Source of the DNA: Lytechinus pictus
Lineage: Eukaryota > Echinodermata > Echinoidea > Temnopleuroida > Toxopneustidae
Direction: 5' to 3'
Length of the DNA: 64,000 nucleotides
Assembly (NCBI RefSeq): GCF_037042905.1
Contig: NC_087253.1
Coordinates: 5,523,501-5,587,500, forward strand
Under the pieces are notes generated by a model. It worked only from the letters and a program-made list of their open reading frames with translations. It was not told the origin of the DNA and did not search any database. Below, one piece after another: positions 1-12,199 of this stretch. The position numbers and the translations under genes were made by a program. How positions within the stretch are numbered: the first letter of the stretch is position 1; every line of letters begins with the position of its first letter.

Positions 1-115
1 CAGATGACAATCAACACCAGCCTTCAACACAAACTGCCGGAAATACACCATATTTTCCGAGGTCAATCTTAACACCAGCCTGATTCAAGTACGGTGTTGT
101 CACAACACCAACACT

Positions 116-586
116 AACCCAGGGAGCTCCGGCCCGCTCAGCGGGCCGGAGCCCAGGGGCTTACCGTGTAATTCACCATACCCACGGTAGTAGCGTGAAG
201 TATGGTCTAAATAATTATCCGGATAAATAGTTAAAACAGAAATTAAGCACTTACCACGATTATATGGATGAAGGTCTAACGATTGGCAGCTTCCTGACAT
301 CGAGGTCTCAATCGGCCATTTTGTTTTGAATTCTGAAAGAGGAGAGCTACCGCGACAGAACTTTTCGTTTTTTTAGGTTCCAGTCTGTGCCTCGATGTCA
401 GGAAGCTGCCACTCGTTAGACCTTCATCCATATAATCGTGGTAAGTGCTTAATTTCTGTTTTAACTATTTATTCGGATAATTATTTAATATTTAGACCAT
501 ACTTCACGCTACTACCGTGGGTATGGTGAATTACACGGTAAGCCCCTGGGCTCCGGCCCGCGCAGCGGGCCGGAGCTCCCTGGGTT
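116..586. repeat. Foldback element, copy 1
   Basis: Two long inverted arms (about 116-303 and 392-586) surround a short centre. Each arm runs from GGGAGCTCCGGCCCG outward-facing ends to a CATCGAG/CTCGATG inner end. The outer end has its own GC-rich hairpin (GGCCCGCTCAGCGGGCC). A related copy is at 58618-58950. It is a nonautonomous inverted-repeat DNA element by structure; no transposase is present. Confidence 0.8.
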
Positions 587-1664
587 ACACTCACACGTAT
601 TGCCAGGTTAGTATTATTAGTATACTGGGTTACACCAACACCAGATTTCAACACTGTACGTACTTGAATTTTGAAAATCATCCAATGACTGTTGCCTTGC
701 CATTGGTATCACATACTCGTTCCCACTCACACGTATTGCGAGGTTAGTATTAGTCACTCACACAAGCTAATTACGAGGTTAGTTAGTATGTTATACTGTG
801 CAGTGACTGGTGTTAAGTACTACTTTACTACTACTTACAGTACACGAATATACTAGCGTCGGACTGTACGCACACAGAAGCTGACTCCGGGATCTTTCGG
901 AGGGGATCAATGGTTGCAGTTACCGATTATCTGCAAGTGCAAAGAAAATTCAACTGTAGATTGTAGGTCCTAAATATACAGCTTATAAGTACTGTTCCAG
1001 ATCACTAGATATTCTGGAATTTACTTATCTATATCCACTATCCAGTCCAAATTCTGCCAGATTCTTCAAGTTCAAAATTGAAGGAAGCAGACTACACAGA
1101 CATGACAGAAGGAGTCCGACGTCGCGACTAATTCTGCGCATCAGAATAGTATGGTATTTTTAAATAGGCACATTTGATGCTTGTATTTCCTTCTTCAATT
1201 TCTTCTAGTTATGTGACGGTAGGCCTATGACATATCTCGTACTTACTGTGAAAGGCCTTGCCAGCTGCAAAGGATCGACGAGGGCGTTTCTGGAAATTCT
1301 GGTCTTGAACTACATTTTTTTTCTTGTTTTTCTTCTTTATTTTCTATATTAATCGACACATTTGCATCCCCAGGTGCATGCATGCAGCCTCAGCTATTCT
1401 ACCCCATCTTTATTTTTGTTTTCCCCTTAGACTTAGTTTTAGTTCCTCTTTCCCTTCCCATTATTTTCCTTCTCTCTCGATTTCTTTTCCCCTTATTGCT
1501 GGGGGATACCAAGGGTGACATGGATAGACAAGCAAACTTACTTGATCGACCCCCCCCCCCCCTTGGCCCCATTGGAAATTATGCCAGTAGTCTTGTCTTG
1601 TCTTGGGTTAAGTCGGCATATGCAGACTTGCTGTACTCCGCCAACTTTATCAATTATCAATTCT
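587..1664. other. Noncoding stretch, nothing recognised
   Basis: Contains a C-homopolymer near 1551-1562 and a T-rich segment near 1318-1500. Short open frames here have no recognisable family. Confidence 0.4.
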
Positions 1665-3275
1665 CCAATGAACCAGTTTCTAACGTTCTCAACACTGTGT
1701 ATATTATGCCAGGATATTATGTTGACTGTCAAACAAATATCCAACAAACTATAGTTTCCAACATTGTGTCAATGTTAACTGTCCAATAAACTATTCCAAT
1801 TACGCTGTCCACGTTGTGCCATTGTCCGTTGTTCAACAACTCTCCATCAAACTAGTTTCCAACTTTGTCAACGTTGTGCCATTGTCGACTGTCCAACAAA
1901 TCTCCAAGAAAATAGTTTCCAACGTTGTTCCTTTGTCGGTTGTTCAGCAACTCTCCATCGAACTAGTTTCCGACGTAGTCAACGCTGTGCCTTTGTTGGC
2001 TGTTCAACACCTATCCAATCAAACACGCGTTTCCAACGTTGTGACGTTGTTGGCTGTCCAACAAATCTCCAACACACTAGTTTCCAATGTTGTGCCATTG
2101 TCTGTTGTTCAACAACTTTCCAACGTTGCCAACGTTGTGTCATCGTCGACTATCCTACTGATCTCCAATCTACCAGTTTCCAACGTTGTGCCAGTGTCAG
2201 TTGTTCAACAACTTTCCATCTAACTAGTTTCCAGCTTTATCAACGTTGTGTCATTGTATACTATCTAACTAATCTCCAATCTACCAGTTTCCAACGTTGT
2301 GCCATCGTCGACTATCCAACAAATCTCCATCGAACTAGTTTCTAGCTTTGACAACGTTGTGCCATAGTTGGTTGTTCAACAACTTTCCATCGAACTAGTT
2401 TCCAACGTTGCCAACCTTGTGTCATCGTTGACTATCCAACTAATCTCCAACCTACTAATTTCCATCGTTGTGCCATTGTCGACTGTCCAACAACTCTCCA
2501 ACTAACAAGTTTCCAACGTTGCCAACGTCGTGTCATTGTTGATTGTTCAACAACTTTCCAGCGAACTAGTTTCCAACGTTGCCAGCGTTGTGTCTTTGCT
2601 GGCTGTCAACAACTATCCAATCAAACGTGTCTCCAACGTTGTGACATTGTCGACTGTCCAACAACTCTCCAACTTACTAGTCTCCAACGTTGTGCCATTG
2701 TCGACCGTCCAACAAATCTCCAACAAACTAGTTTCCAACTTTGTCAACGTTGTGCCATTGTCGGTTGTTCAACAACTTTCCAGCGAACTAGTTTCCAACG
2801 TTGCCAACGTTGTGTCTTTGCTGGCTGTCAACAACTATCCAATCAAACGTGTCTCCAACGTTGTGACATTGTCGACTGTCCAACAACTCTCCAACTTACT
2901 AGTCTCCAACGTTGTGCCATTGTCGACCGTCCAACAAATCTCCAACAAACTAGTTTCCAACTTTGTCAACGTTGTGCCATTGTCGGTTGTTCAACAACTT
3001 TCCAGCGAACTAGTTTCCAACGTTGCCAACGTTGTGCCTTTGCTGGCTGTTCAACAACTATCCAATCAAACGTGTTTCCAACGTTGTGACATTGTCGACT
3101 GTCCAACAACTCTCCGACTAACAAGTTTCCAACGTTGCCAACGTCGTGTCATTGTTGATTGTCCACCATCTTTCCATCAAACTAGTTTCCAACGTCGATT
3201 CAACGTTAATCCATCAAGTTTTCCCAACGTCCAACGACTTTCAAGTTTCCAACGTGGAGCCAACGTTGGCTTGTT
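1665..3275. repeat. Minisatellite with 51- and 60-bp units
   Basis: Tandem units built on GTTTCCAACGTTGTGCCATT and CCAACAACTCTCCAAC alternate between 51 and 60 bp. A higher-order block repeats with exact 222-bp spacing (starts at 2569, 2791 and 3013). All periods are multiples of three, so long plus-strand frames stay open (1816-2223 and 2530-3375). Probably noncoding; the frames begin and end inside or just past the array. Confidence 0.85.
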
Positions 3276-3777
3276 ACCTGGGTATATAGCTAGCTGCGCG
3301 ACCGGCCCAGACTCGGCGCACCCAGGCCAGAAAAATGACCTCGATTATTACGGTGGTTGTCTATGCATTTATTAGTGGTGCAGCGAAATTCAGCAGAAGA
3401 AAATAAGAGATATGAGGTATCCTCGTTACAGACTTAATATTCAAAAATTAGGAAAATGTCAAAATCATGATTATTTAAGCTAAATATTTTCTTTAAAACT
3501 AAAAGTAGTATTTTTAATATTTATATTCAGAATATCCGATCTAATAATTGTTCATTAAAAAATATTTGAAATTAACAAATGAAAAAAAATCAACTCGACA
3601 AATTTCCCAAAACCCCACCTTATTTTTTAAAGTGGTCACAAAATTCGAGCGGAGTTGACCTTCCTTAGAGCAACACGCTTGTGTGTTGCTGCCCTCTACG
3701 TTCGTTGATGCGGAATCAATCTTGAGTGAATTCACCCGGCAGGAGATATTTTCAAAGAGGAGACATATTCTTCAAAA
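3276..3777 (+). promoter_or_regulatory. Likely promoter and 5' leader region of UEV copy 1
   Basis: Inferred only from its position just upstream of the probable ATG at 3778. No clear TATA box was identified. Confidence 0.25.
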
Positions 3778-3787
3778 ATGGCAGGCA
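3778..3787 (+). CDS. UBE2V: Probable first coding exon of UEV copy 1
   Basis: ATG GCA GGC A is followed directly by GTAAGA, a plausible 5' splice site. The ten coding bases leave one base over. Exon 2 starts with two bases before its first full codon, so the junction codon becomes AGT (Ser) and the protein would start M-A-G-S-V-E-I-P-R. UBE2V proteins normally have only a few residues before this motif. This is a frame-based inference; another upstream exon is possible. Confidence 0.5.
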
Positions 3788-6700
3788 GTAAGAATGGTTT
3801 GAGTGAATAGATGATCAGATTGAAATGATGAATTTTATTATTTAACTTTGTAATATAATGAAAGGGTGCTTCTTGCTATTCTTTGTGTGAAATTTTGAGT
3901 TTTATGGCGATGTATGGAATTTTGACGTTGTGGATGTGCGCACTTACACAGAAGTGAATAGTTGGGACTGTAATCTAGGCAAGAAATCTTTAATTTTGGA
4001 TAGAGAATCGAGGAATGGGCAAGATCTGCCATCTGGATTGGGTGTGCCCGAATTGGGCGACATGATTACACATGCGTGCTCGCACTAAGCCCCAGTACCG
4101 TCGGTAAATGGGGATTATCATGATAATTAAGAAATTAATTGATTCCAAAACATTGATTGTGTCTTTGTCATGTTTGTGGCAACAAATGTTTTTTTTCTTC
4201 TTTTTTCATTCACATGGTGACTGATAATTAATATACAAATAATGAATGTTTATGAGTGCAATGCCAATGGACAGAATACTTCATGAGGTGAAAGATAAAA
4301 TGATCCATTCAACGACTCGAGGCGTAGCCGAGTTGAATTGATCATTATTTCATCTTTCACCAAATGAAGTATTCTGTCCATTGCACGAATGAAAATACAT
4401 TCATTATTTGGTTAATATAACACCTAAAAAATGTTGTTTTTGTTCATATGAAATTCATGAAAAAACATGCTCATGCAGTGCGAGTTCAGTCTGTTGATTG
4501 TTACGTCATTACAACATGCGCACTGATGGTGCATGAGCTGCATTCTCGGTGCGAGAGTGCAATGGACAAAATCGCATGGATCCAAAATTGCACGATGAAT
4601 GGATCCAAAATTGCACGGTTGATGACGTCATTGCAAAATGGGCTGAATGAACGATATCAAACAACCAATCAAATCACAAGGATCTATCTAGGTGTCATAT
4701 AATCTTAGCTATTAAAGCTAACATTAGACTACTTAGACAGTCACCTTTTTGATGTAAATGGGCTTTCTTCTTCCGTTGAGTACATTCCTCTTTGTAGAGT
4801 AGATCTAAATCTATCTACTGCCCAACTTAGGCAAAGGAAGCAAGTGACACATCAGTCAAAATCAAATTTAAGTTATTGTTGTTTCTGAAACACCCTTTGT
4901 ATTTTGCACGTTTAGGCAAAATTTGGGGAAGAAATTATCGTTCTATGGAAAGATATTGAAGGAAATATGCTTTTAGGCTATGTAAATGACGAACACACAT
5001 TGCTCATTTACAACAAATTATACTTTTTTTAAAGGACAAGTCCACCCCAACAAAAGGTTTATTTGAATAAAAAGAGAAAAATATAACGAGCATAACACTG
5101 AAAATTTCATCAAAATCGGATGTAAAATAAGAAAGTTATGACATTTTAAATTTTCGCTTAATTAAAAAAACAGTTATATGCACATCCTGGTAGGTATGCA
5201 AATGAGGAGACTGATGACGTCATCCACTCACTATTTCTATTGTATTTTGTTATGTGAAATATTAAATATTCTATTTTTCTCCTCATTGTCAAGTGAAACA
5301 ACAATTATTTTCTCCCTGAACATGTGGAATTAGCATTGTTTAATGTACTATATGGTCAGTTAACTTGGTCCTTATTAAAAATTTGTAAAAAATGAAATAT
5401 TCTTTAATTTAAACAATAAAATCAAAAGAAATAGTGAGTGAGGGACATCATCAACTGTCTCATTTGCATGTTACTGATTGTGCAATTCACTGTTTTGTGA
5501 AAATAAGCGAAATTTTAAAACGTCATAACTTTCTTATTTTACATCCGATTTTGATGAAATTTTCAGCGTTATCCTAGCTTGATTTTTCTCCATTTATTCA
5601 AATCAACATTTTTCCGGGGTGGACTTGACCTTTAAGTACCGTACTATAGACTCTAGGTAGTTGTACTTGATTGAGGCCGCAATAACAAAAACACGTGACA
5701 TTTGGCGCAGTTGAACAAAACTAAACTATAGTGCAAGTAAAAAGATGCATCTCGACTAGAGAGCTAACAGAGGATGAGTATAGTCCCTGGTGGAGCCAAA
5801 ATCACTGTTGGTAGCAGGACATTCCACTTGGGGGGAAAAAGCTGTTGGTAGCAGAGGGATTCTAGTCTACAATGGTGGTGTTTGAATTATAGGCGATGTT
5901 CTCTGGTTGGTTCAGTCTTTCGTTCGCTCCAATATGATGATTTAAAGGGGGAGTGAACTGTGTGTGGACTCTCATTGACTATGTTATGAATACATGTACA
6001 TACTACATAGTCTTAAAATATACGTTTTCAGAACTACTAATACTACATAGAATAAATTGACCTATAATAAACTACAATGTTTTGAGAGGAAAAGTAATTG
6101 TTATGCTTCTTGTAACATAATTATTGTTGTATAAATGTATTGAGTAGTTAATTAACTTGTTATCATTCAAGTGGGTCTATATTACTGGACTATACTAGCA
6201 TGATGGGTCAGGAAACTGGCCAGGTATAAGTAGTTGAGGACTCGAGATGGCACTATTGGTTCGTATCTGCTTTAAATGATTCAAAAGTTGGAATATTATC
6301 ATGACGGGGTGCTACATAGCACTTGCCCAATTGCCCGGGGCAAGTAAAAGTTAGAGTCGGGCAATTGTTTTGAAGTAAAGGAACTACTTTCCCGAAGAGG
6401 GCAAGCAAAATTCACACAGTAGAAAGCAAAATTCTCACAGTAGAATGACCAAAATTAGGGTCGATATGATATTGACCCTAATTGTGGTCATGGCAGGCAA
6501 GAGAAAATCAGTCTGGAAAAAGAAATGCAATAACAAGGAAGATCAATTCACGTAAAAAGTGTGAAAAGAGTCATTAGTTTATAAAGCTGCAAAATTTTCT
6601 TTTGTAGAGGTAAAACTTTTTTTTCAAGGATTTTTCAGGTATTAAAGTGAAATTTGTGGGCAAGTACATGTATATTCCAACTTTTAAAAAAATTACTTGC

Positions 6701-9700
6701 CCGACCGGACAAAGGCTTCTAAAAAGTTATATAGCACCCTGAATGACTATCATTATTTTCCCTTCTCTCTTCAGGTGTGGAAATCCCAAGGAATTTCAGG
6801 CTGCTGGAGGAGCTAGAGGCGGGGCAGAAAGGAGGAGGGGGCGTGGTCAGCTGGGGAATAGAAAATGATGAAGATATGATGATGAGACAATGGAATGGAA
6901 TGATTATTGGACCAGTGAGGGTATGTAATATAACTCATTCACTGTCTTTGGTTTATATTTACTTGTTCACTGCAACCATCCTGCCTGTGGGGAATCTACA
7001 GGTAGGACTACGGTATGCCTTTTATTTTATTTTATTTATTCATTCATTTATTTATTTATTCATTTAATTATTTATCTCCGCGACGTTGATTTCATCATTG
7101 TTTCTAAGTGAATTAACTCCAAATGTTGACATGAAAATGAAAAAAATATATATATATCTATTGAGAAAATAATGTCAGTTTAAAGTTTTGTGAACAAATT
7201 ATGTTCTATAATTTATACATACCTTTTCAAATTTTGGAATGCATTCTTGTCCCACTGCATTGCTGTGGGGGCACAGGTTGGCAGACTTAGGGCGTGTTTA
7301 TGCTTCGCCCTTTCAGACCGGAATCAGCGTTTTCTTACGTGATTAGTTCAAATCGTGGTCGCGTCCATTTCATTTTCATTTATTTCATATTCAGATGATA
7401 AGTATTTTGAATCTTGTTTTGTCAGACACCATATGAAGGCAAGATGTATTCGCTGTCGATTCACTGCGGAGACAAGTACCCCGATCAACCACCGACGATT
7501 AGATTCGTAACGAAGATTAACATGAGCTGTGTATCATCTGAAGGATCCGTAAGTATTCCTGCGGACAAGATAACGTGACAAGTTTTCTGTTAATTGTGTT
7601 CACTTTCGCAGTGATTAATATCTTCCGCGGTTCGGTCATCAACTAAAGCTCTAATAGCGATTCGTTGCACGCCCTGAACGGACTAAATTGCTCATACCAC
7701 CGCAATAAGCCTGTTCACGGTTGTAAACTGCGCACGAGCAGAAAAAGGTCATTGGAGACAACCATGAAGGTGGCTTTCAAATAAGCCAGTTCGTAGTTCC
7801 TTTCTGCGCATGATCAAAAGATTCTACGCATGATCAGAGGAAGGTCATTTGTACTAAAGTGACATGGTGGTTTAAAATCTAATGAGATAAGCACCAACTT
7901 TGATGTCTTGATTATTCATATATTCTTTTGAATTGTGGTTTTCATTTACATCCACAAAAAACAACGCGTCCACGAACGACTGGTTTTCACAGTTTGCCAA
8001 GTACATTGTGCAACATGCTATGATCATGTATGCATTTAAAGTAGGAATGCAACAAATACCTTCATAAAGTGTTCATTGGTGTGCTATTCTAGTCACCTGG
8101 TCTATTCAATTTCTTCATCCTGCTATGTAAGGCAAGCTTACGTAATATTTTGCTTTGAAATCTGCCTATCATAATGAAAGAAATGAAAGGTCATTTGACC
8201 GAAAATTGTCCATGAGTAACTACGAACTGGTCTATTCACTGACATAGGCATTTGTGATTTGATGATTATTCATGTATTCCTTTCAAAATATTCATTTTAT
8301 CACATCCAAGCTGAAGAGTAATAAATAGAGCCTTCATAATCACTGGTATTTGACAGTAGCCTAAACAATAGTCAAATGTGCCAAAGGCAGACAATAAAAC
8401 AGATTTCCAAACTTTATCCCTGATGTACTATTCTAGTCACCTGGTCTATACAATGCCTTTTGTTCTTAGAATTCGAATACTCTACCTGTAAGCTTAGCTT
8501 ACGCAACATCTACATTTGAAAATGATAGTGCTTATCCTAATGAAAAATCACAAAGGTCATTTGAGAAAAGTTGATCATGAGCTAACCGTGAACTGGCTTA
8601 TTACCATCTATCACACATCCCAGCCGTTCCCTTTTTAGAGTATTTGTTCCTCTTTTTTGCTATAAATACACCAATACCTTTTTTGTGTGATTTGTTACTT
8701 TTATTTTGAATTTCCGATCATGGAGTATGAATTATTCACAGTGCTTGACACCAGCGCCGGTCCGACAGTCCCAGACCGGTATGACTGTCGGGCCAGTAAC
8801 TTGTTGCATGAAAAGAACGAGTAAATTCTTGCCCACGAGCGCATGTTTAAAGGGTGAATTATCAAGATTTCAAGTAGAGTCATTTCACATGTTTTTTCAC
8901 CGATCTCAATACAACAGGCTGGCGATTGTTATGTTGAGACAAATTTTTGAAAATACTCAATTTTGTCAAAAAATACTTGTTTTTTCCTTATAAGAATACT
9001 TTTTTTGGTTGTAGAAGGTTGCCAGGTCTGATCTATGTATTTTATCATTTTTTTCTTTGTGCTCGACTGCACACATTTTGAATACTAGTACTTGTTTACA
9101 CTGTTTTGTATTGTGCATTGTACACAGTATGTAATTAGCTATGTATAGAGTACCGAAGTGTGACGTCACTGTCATGACAACGAACTGGCTGGTTCTAAAC
9201 AGAGTCGCAGCTGACGATCGTCTATACACATTTATATAAAAATTGCAAAAATTACCAATCATTCTGAGGTTGCAAGCGATGAAATTCCGTTAGCAGCCAT
9301 TTTCTCCTATGAGAAACACGCTCCGGGTTCATTTTGTTTAGAACGAGAGAGTCTGCAAAACCAGGCTTAATTGTTTCTATATCATTGAGGATCTAGATCT
9401 GGTACAGTTACATAAACTGAACTTTGTGTAATCTTGAAATCTACGCTGAAAAATGTTCACACTGAAAGTCACCATCACAGATAAGCGCACGTGGGACAGT
9501 GTATTATCATTGCTTTGAATGTCGGCCAGACTCTTGACCCGAATCCCGTGCTTATTTGCTAATTTCTCAGCAATTACACAATTTCTTCCAGAATCCTTTG
9601 GCACTTATTTTTTATTTATACAAACAGACACTTTGGTGGTCATTTCATTGGATTCTGCACGAACTCATTTTGATATCGTTACCACAACTGGCATTTATCT

Positions 9701-9884
9701 TTAAATAAACAAATGAATAAAAATTTCTTTGTTATTCATGCAGGTTAGTTCTAGGAATTTTGACATGCTGAAACACTGGCAGAGGAATTACACCCTCAAG
9801 GACTTACTCACGAAGCTCCGAGAGAAAATGAGCGCAAAGGAAAATTCAAAAACCCAACAGCCGAGCGAAGGATCAATGTTTTAA
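3778..9884 (+). CDS. UBE2V: UEV-family ubiquitin-conjugating enzyme variant, copy 1 (gene span)
   Basis: Coding exons at 3778-3787 (probable), 6775-6920, 7426-7548 and 9744-9884 join in one frame to about 139 residues, close to the roughly 145 of UBE2V2. UEV proteins resemble E2 enzymes but lack the catalytic cysteine. With Ubc13 (UBE2N) they build Lys63-linked ubiquitin chains for post-replication repair and innate signalling. Visible family marks are [11 protein letters not shown] (the Phe, near residue 11, corresponds to the human Mms2 residue that enters the Ubc13 pocket), [31 protein letters not shown] and [12 protein letters not shown], then a C-terminal PSEGSMF. The Cys in INMSC also occurs in yeast and plant UEVs and is not the E2 active site. 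Odd point: the usual GDGT is replaced by GGGGV. Only the first exon is uncertain. The identity is secure; which vertebrate UBE2V it matches best cannot be decided by eye. Confidence 0.9.
4230..4410. repeat. Foldback MITE
   Basis: Near-palindromic: TGGACAGAATACTTCAT at the left is mirrored by ATGAAGTATTCTGTCCA at the right, with GATCATT arms inside and a short centre around GAGGCGTAGCCGAG. Confidence 0.75.
5031..5633. repeat. ~600-bp MITE, family S copy 1
   Basis: Terminal inverted repeats AAAGGACAAGTCCACCCC and GGGGTGGACTTGACCTTT. Further copies lie at 10745-11157, 24822-25429 and 26383-26990. It sits in intron 1 of UEV copy 1 and has no coding capacity. Confidence 0.85.
6307..6740. repeat. 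~430-bp inverted-repeat element, family V copy 1
   Basis: Starts GGTGCTACATAGCACTTGCC and ends ATATAGCACC. The internal CTTGCCC-rich ends and a central palindrome (AATTAGGGTCGATATGAT) recur in opposite orientation at 54329-54724. It ends 34 bp before exon 2 of UEV copy 1. Confidence 0.8.
6775..6920 (+). CDS. UBE2V: UEV copy 1, coding exon 2
   Basis: The acceptor TTCAG precedes 6775 and the donor GTATGT follows 6920. The exon carries two bases plus 48 codons, from VEIPRNF to MIIGPVR. It holds the N-terminal helix and first beta strands that contact Ubc13. The glycine-rich GGGGVV stands where most UEVs have GDGT. Confidence 0.93.
7426..7548 (+). CDS. UBE2V: UEV copy 1, coding exon 3
   Basis: The acceptor TTTTGTCAG and donor GTAAGT bound exactly 41 codons, from [10 protein letters not shown] to CVSSEGS. 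The central UBC-fold sheet is preserved ([16 protein letters not shown]). Confidence 0.93.
7780..8600. repeat. Inverted-ended element with internal ~370-bp tandem duplication
   Basis: TAAGCCAGTTCGTAGTT at the left is mirrored by AACCGTGAACTGGCTTA at the right. Inside, a unit containing TTGATTATTCATATATTC and CTATTCTAGTCACCTGGTCT occurs twice. Located in intron 3 of UEV copy 1. Confidence 0.7.
9385..9705 (-). repeat. Dispersed repeat family U, copy 1
   Basis: Shares TTCTTCCAGAATCCTTTGGC and GATCTAGATCTGGTACAGTT with copies at 24155-24500, 48795-49085 and 61820-62160. Orientation is opposite to the 24-kb and 61-kb copies. No coding capacity is recognised. Confidence 0.75.
9744..9884 (+). CDS. 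UBE2V: UEV copy 1, last coding exon
   Basis: The acceptor ATTCATGCAG precedes 46 codons and a TAA stop. [20 protein letters not shown] matches the C-terminal helices of UEV proteins; the end reads PSEGSMF. The exon is 141 bp, the same length as the last exon of the minus-strand paralogue. Confidence 0.93.
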   Translation, partial: VSSRNFDMLKHWQRNYTLKDLLTKLREKMSAKENSKTQQPSEGSMF

Positions 9885-9898
9885 CGGCCAACCCAACC

Positions 9899-10430
9899 AG
9901 TTTAGTTTTTATGACAAAAATAATGGTGATGATGATGCAGGTGAGTTATCAATCATATAAGGAGATGATAATGGGCATTTATGGGTGATTCTTTGATAAG
10001 TGTCGCCTTTTGGACCTTTAAACTTGTGAAAAAGAAGTTGTTCAGAAAAGGAAAATCTTCTGTGGAGTGGAAAATCATATATCGCCTTGTTCAATGGTCT
10101 GTAATAATTTCCATTGAAAAAAACAATGAAGAACAAAAAATGAATAAAAAGGAAATATATAAAATTCATAAGTTTAGTTTTTATGAAAAAAATAATGGTG
10201 ATGATGATGCAGGTTAGTTATCAATCATATTAGGAGATGATAATGATAATGGGCATTTTAAGTGTCGCCTTTTGGACCTTTAAACTTGTGAAAAAGAAGT
10301 TGTTCAGAAAAGGAAAATCTTTAGTGGAGTGGAAATCGCCTTGTTAAATGGTCTGTAATAATTTCCATTGAAAAAAAAACAATGAAGAACAAGAGATGAA
10401 TAAAAAAGAAATATATAAAATTCATAAGGA
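9899..10430 (+). repeat. 272-bp direct tandem duplication
   Basis: A unit starting at AGTTTAGTTTTTATGA occurs at 9899 and again at 10171, with small indels. It starts 15 bp after the stop codon of UEV copy 1, so it lies in or beside the 3' UTR. Confidence 0.85.
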
Positions 10431-10744
10431 AAAACATAAGGAAAAAAGTGGCTTTCGCATTTTTCTTGGTGGAAACCTTTAAATTAGATTACCAAGATGA
10501 CATCTGGGAAAAAAAGAAAATTTGAAGTGAAATTAGGTGTTAAATTTGCAAATACAGTAATGTATTTTTCTCTGATAAATTCTCTTATTTTATTTATGAT
10601 AAATGAAAAATTATTCTTTTCAGATTTTTTTTATACTGGCTTGTAGTTTATGTGGTAAAGAATGTGCGTGCCAAATTTTGGCGCGATCACACGAATGGAG
10701 GCCGAGTCCGCATACTTCTCAAATAACCCAGTCCTTTTAGGGTT

Positions 10745-11157
10745 AAGAGCAAGTCAACCCCAACAAAAGTGGATTCCAATAAAAAGGAAAGCTTCAAAAT
10801 TTTGAAAGCTTGATTATTTTTTACAAAACAGTGACATGTACAATGATGCCACCCACTCTGTTTTGTTTGTATTTGATTGTTTTAATTAGACAATATTTCC
10901 TCTTTTTTTCAGATTTGATGATGAGTTTACAATAATGACAGTTACAACTTTGTTTCACATTATGAGGAGAAAACAAGACTATTTCTTATTATTAAATGCA
11001 AAAAAAAAGTTTGTGGGTGACGTCATCGGTTTCCTCATTTGTATGCCAACCAGAATGTGCATATAATTTTATAACTTTCTTTTTTTGACATCTGACTTAA
11101 TGAGTTTTTCTTGCTTGATGTTATCAAAATCAACTTTTTGTTGGGGTGGACTTCCCC
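10745..11157. repeat. MITE family S, copy 2 (shortened)
   Basis: Ends CAAGTCAACCCCAACAAAA and TTTTTGTTGGGGTGGACTT. Internal CATCGGTTTCCTCATTTG matches family S. Confidence 0.75.
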
Positions 11158-11408
11158 ATTTATGTGAACAAGAGGTGACAAAATGCGGTCTGTACCATCC
11201 TTGCTTACAAACGTGAGTAGGCACCAGTGACGTAAATCCCATTTAAACTTTTATTGGAAGAGAAGGTAAAAAAAAATGTCTATATCATTCTTGTTTTATT
11301 ATAAACATGCACATTGACATAATTCTCATTCTTTATTTTATTATTGTCATCTTCTACCCCCCCCCTCACAGGAAGATCCAGTCAGCTGCCGAAGTCTCCT
11401 GCAAATTA

Positions 11409-11538
11409 GGGGCCCGTAACACAAAGCTTAGCATTCATCGTAGAAGAATATCTTTACAATTGATTGCATTGACTACATGTACAATTAATCAAGAAAATCA
11501 ACCGTACGATTGATCGCTAACCTTTGTGTTGGGGGTCC
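11409..11538. repeat. ~125-bp MITE, family Q copy 1
   Basis: Near-palindrome with ends GGGGCCCGTAACACAAAGC and CCTTTGTGTTGGGGGTCC. Other copies: 19415-19543, 20043-20174, 53445-53565. Confidence 0.8.
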
Positions 11539-11539
11539 C

Positions 11540-11922
11540 TGGGAAGCATTTCATGAAACAAATTTTCACTGACTAATTAGCCAATCAGATGCAAGGAATT
11601 ACGGTAGCTTATAACATCTTTTGATGAAAATCATTGATGAAGCTCATCATGAAACCGGGGACCTTCATGAAACAGCATTCAGTGAGTGATTTTCATTGAC
11701 TAATGTGCTTTCCGCCAATCATATGCAAGGATTTACAGTAGCTTATAAACATCTTTCGGTGAAAATCATTGATAAAACTCATCATGAAACCGGGGAACCT
11801 TTTATGAAACGGCATTCAGTGATTTTCATTGACTAATGTGCTTTCCGCCAATCATATAAAGTTTGTGCAGAAGTTTGTAACATCTGTCGGTGGAAACCAT
11901 TGACCAACTTGTCATGAAACCG
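11540..11922 (+). repeat. Three tandem copies of a ~125-bp MITE
   Basis: Each unit holds a TTTCATGAAAC or variant end, a CCAATCAGATGCAAGGA or variant middle, and CATGAAACCGGGG. Single related copies lie at 44575-44700 and 44735-44870. Confidence 0.7.
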
Positions 11923-12199
11923 GGGCCCCGTCTTACAAACAGTTACGATTGATCTAGTTAACCTCAAAACATGTATATGGAAATCCATTAATGTCATAAT
12001 TTCTTCTTTAGGAAATTTGCACAATGTCCTTTGAAAACAGAGAGAAGCAAACTTAATTGACAAGAAAACAGTGAATGTATGAATATACATCATATCTAGA
12101 AACTATTTTGATGAAACATGCATTTTAGATGTTGACGTTGCTGGCTTTCCGTAGTTGAGATTGATTGGATCAATCGTAAGTCTTTGTAAGACGGGGCCC
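11923..12199. repeat. ~270-bp MITE, family P copy 1
   Basis: Inverted ends: GGGGCCCCGTCTTACAAAC and GTCTTTGTAAGACGGGGCCC, followed inward by GATTGATC palindromes and ATGGAAATCCAT. Six more full or split copies occur in the window. Confidence 0.85.

Noticed and set aside
1665-3275. CRISPR array
   Set aside because: Repeat units are contiguous with no unique spacers, and the genome is eukaryotic.
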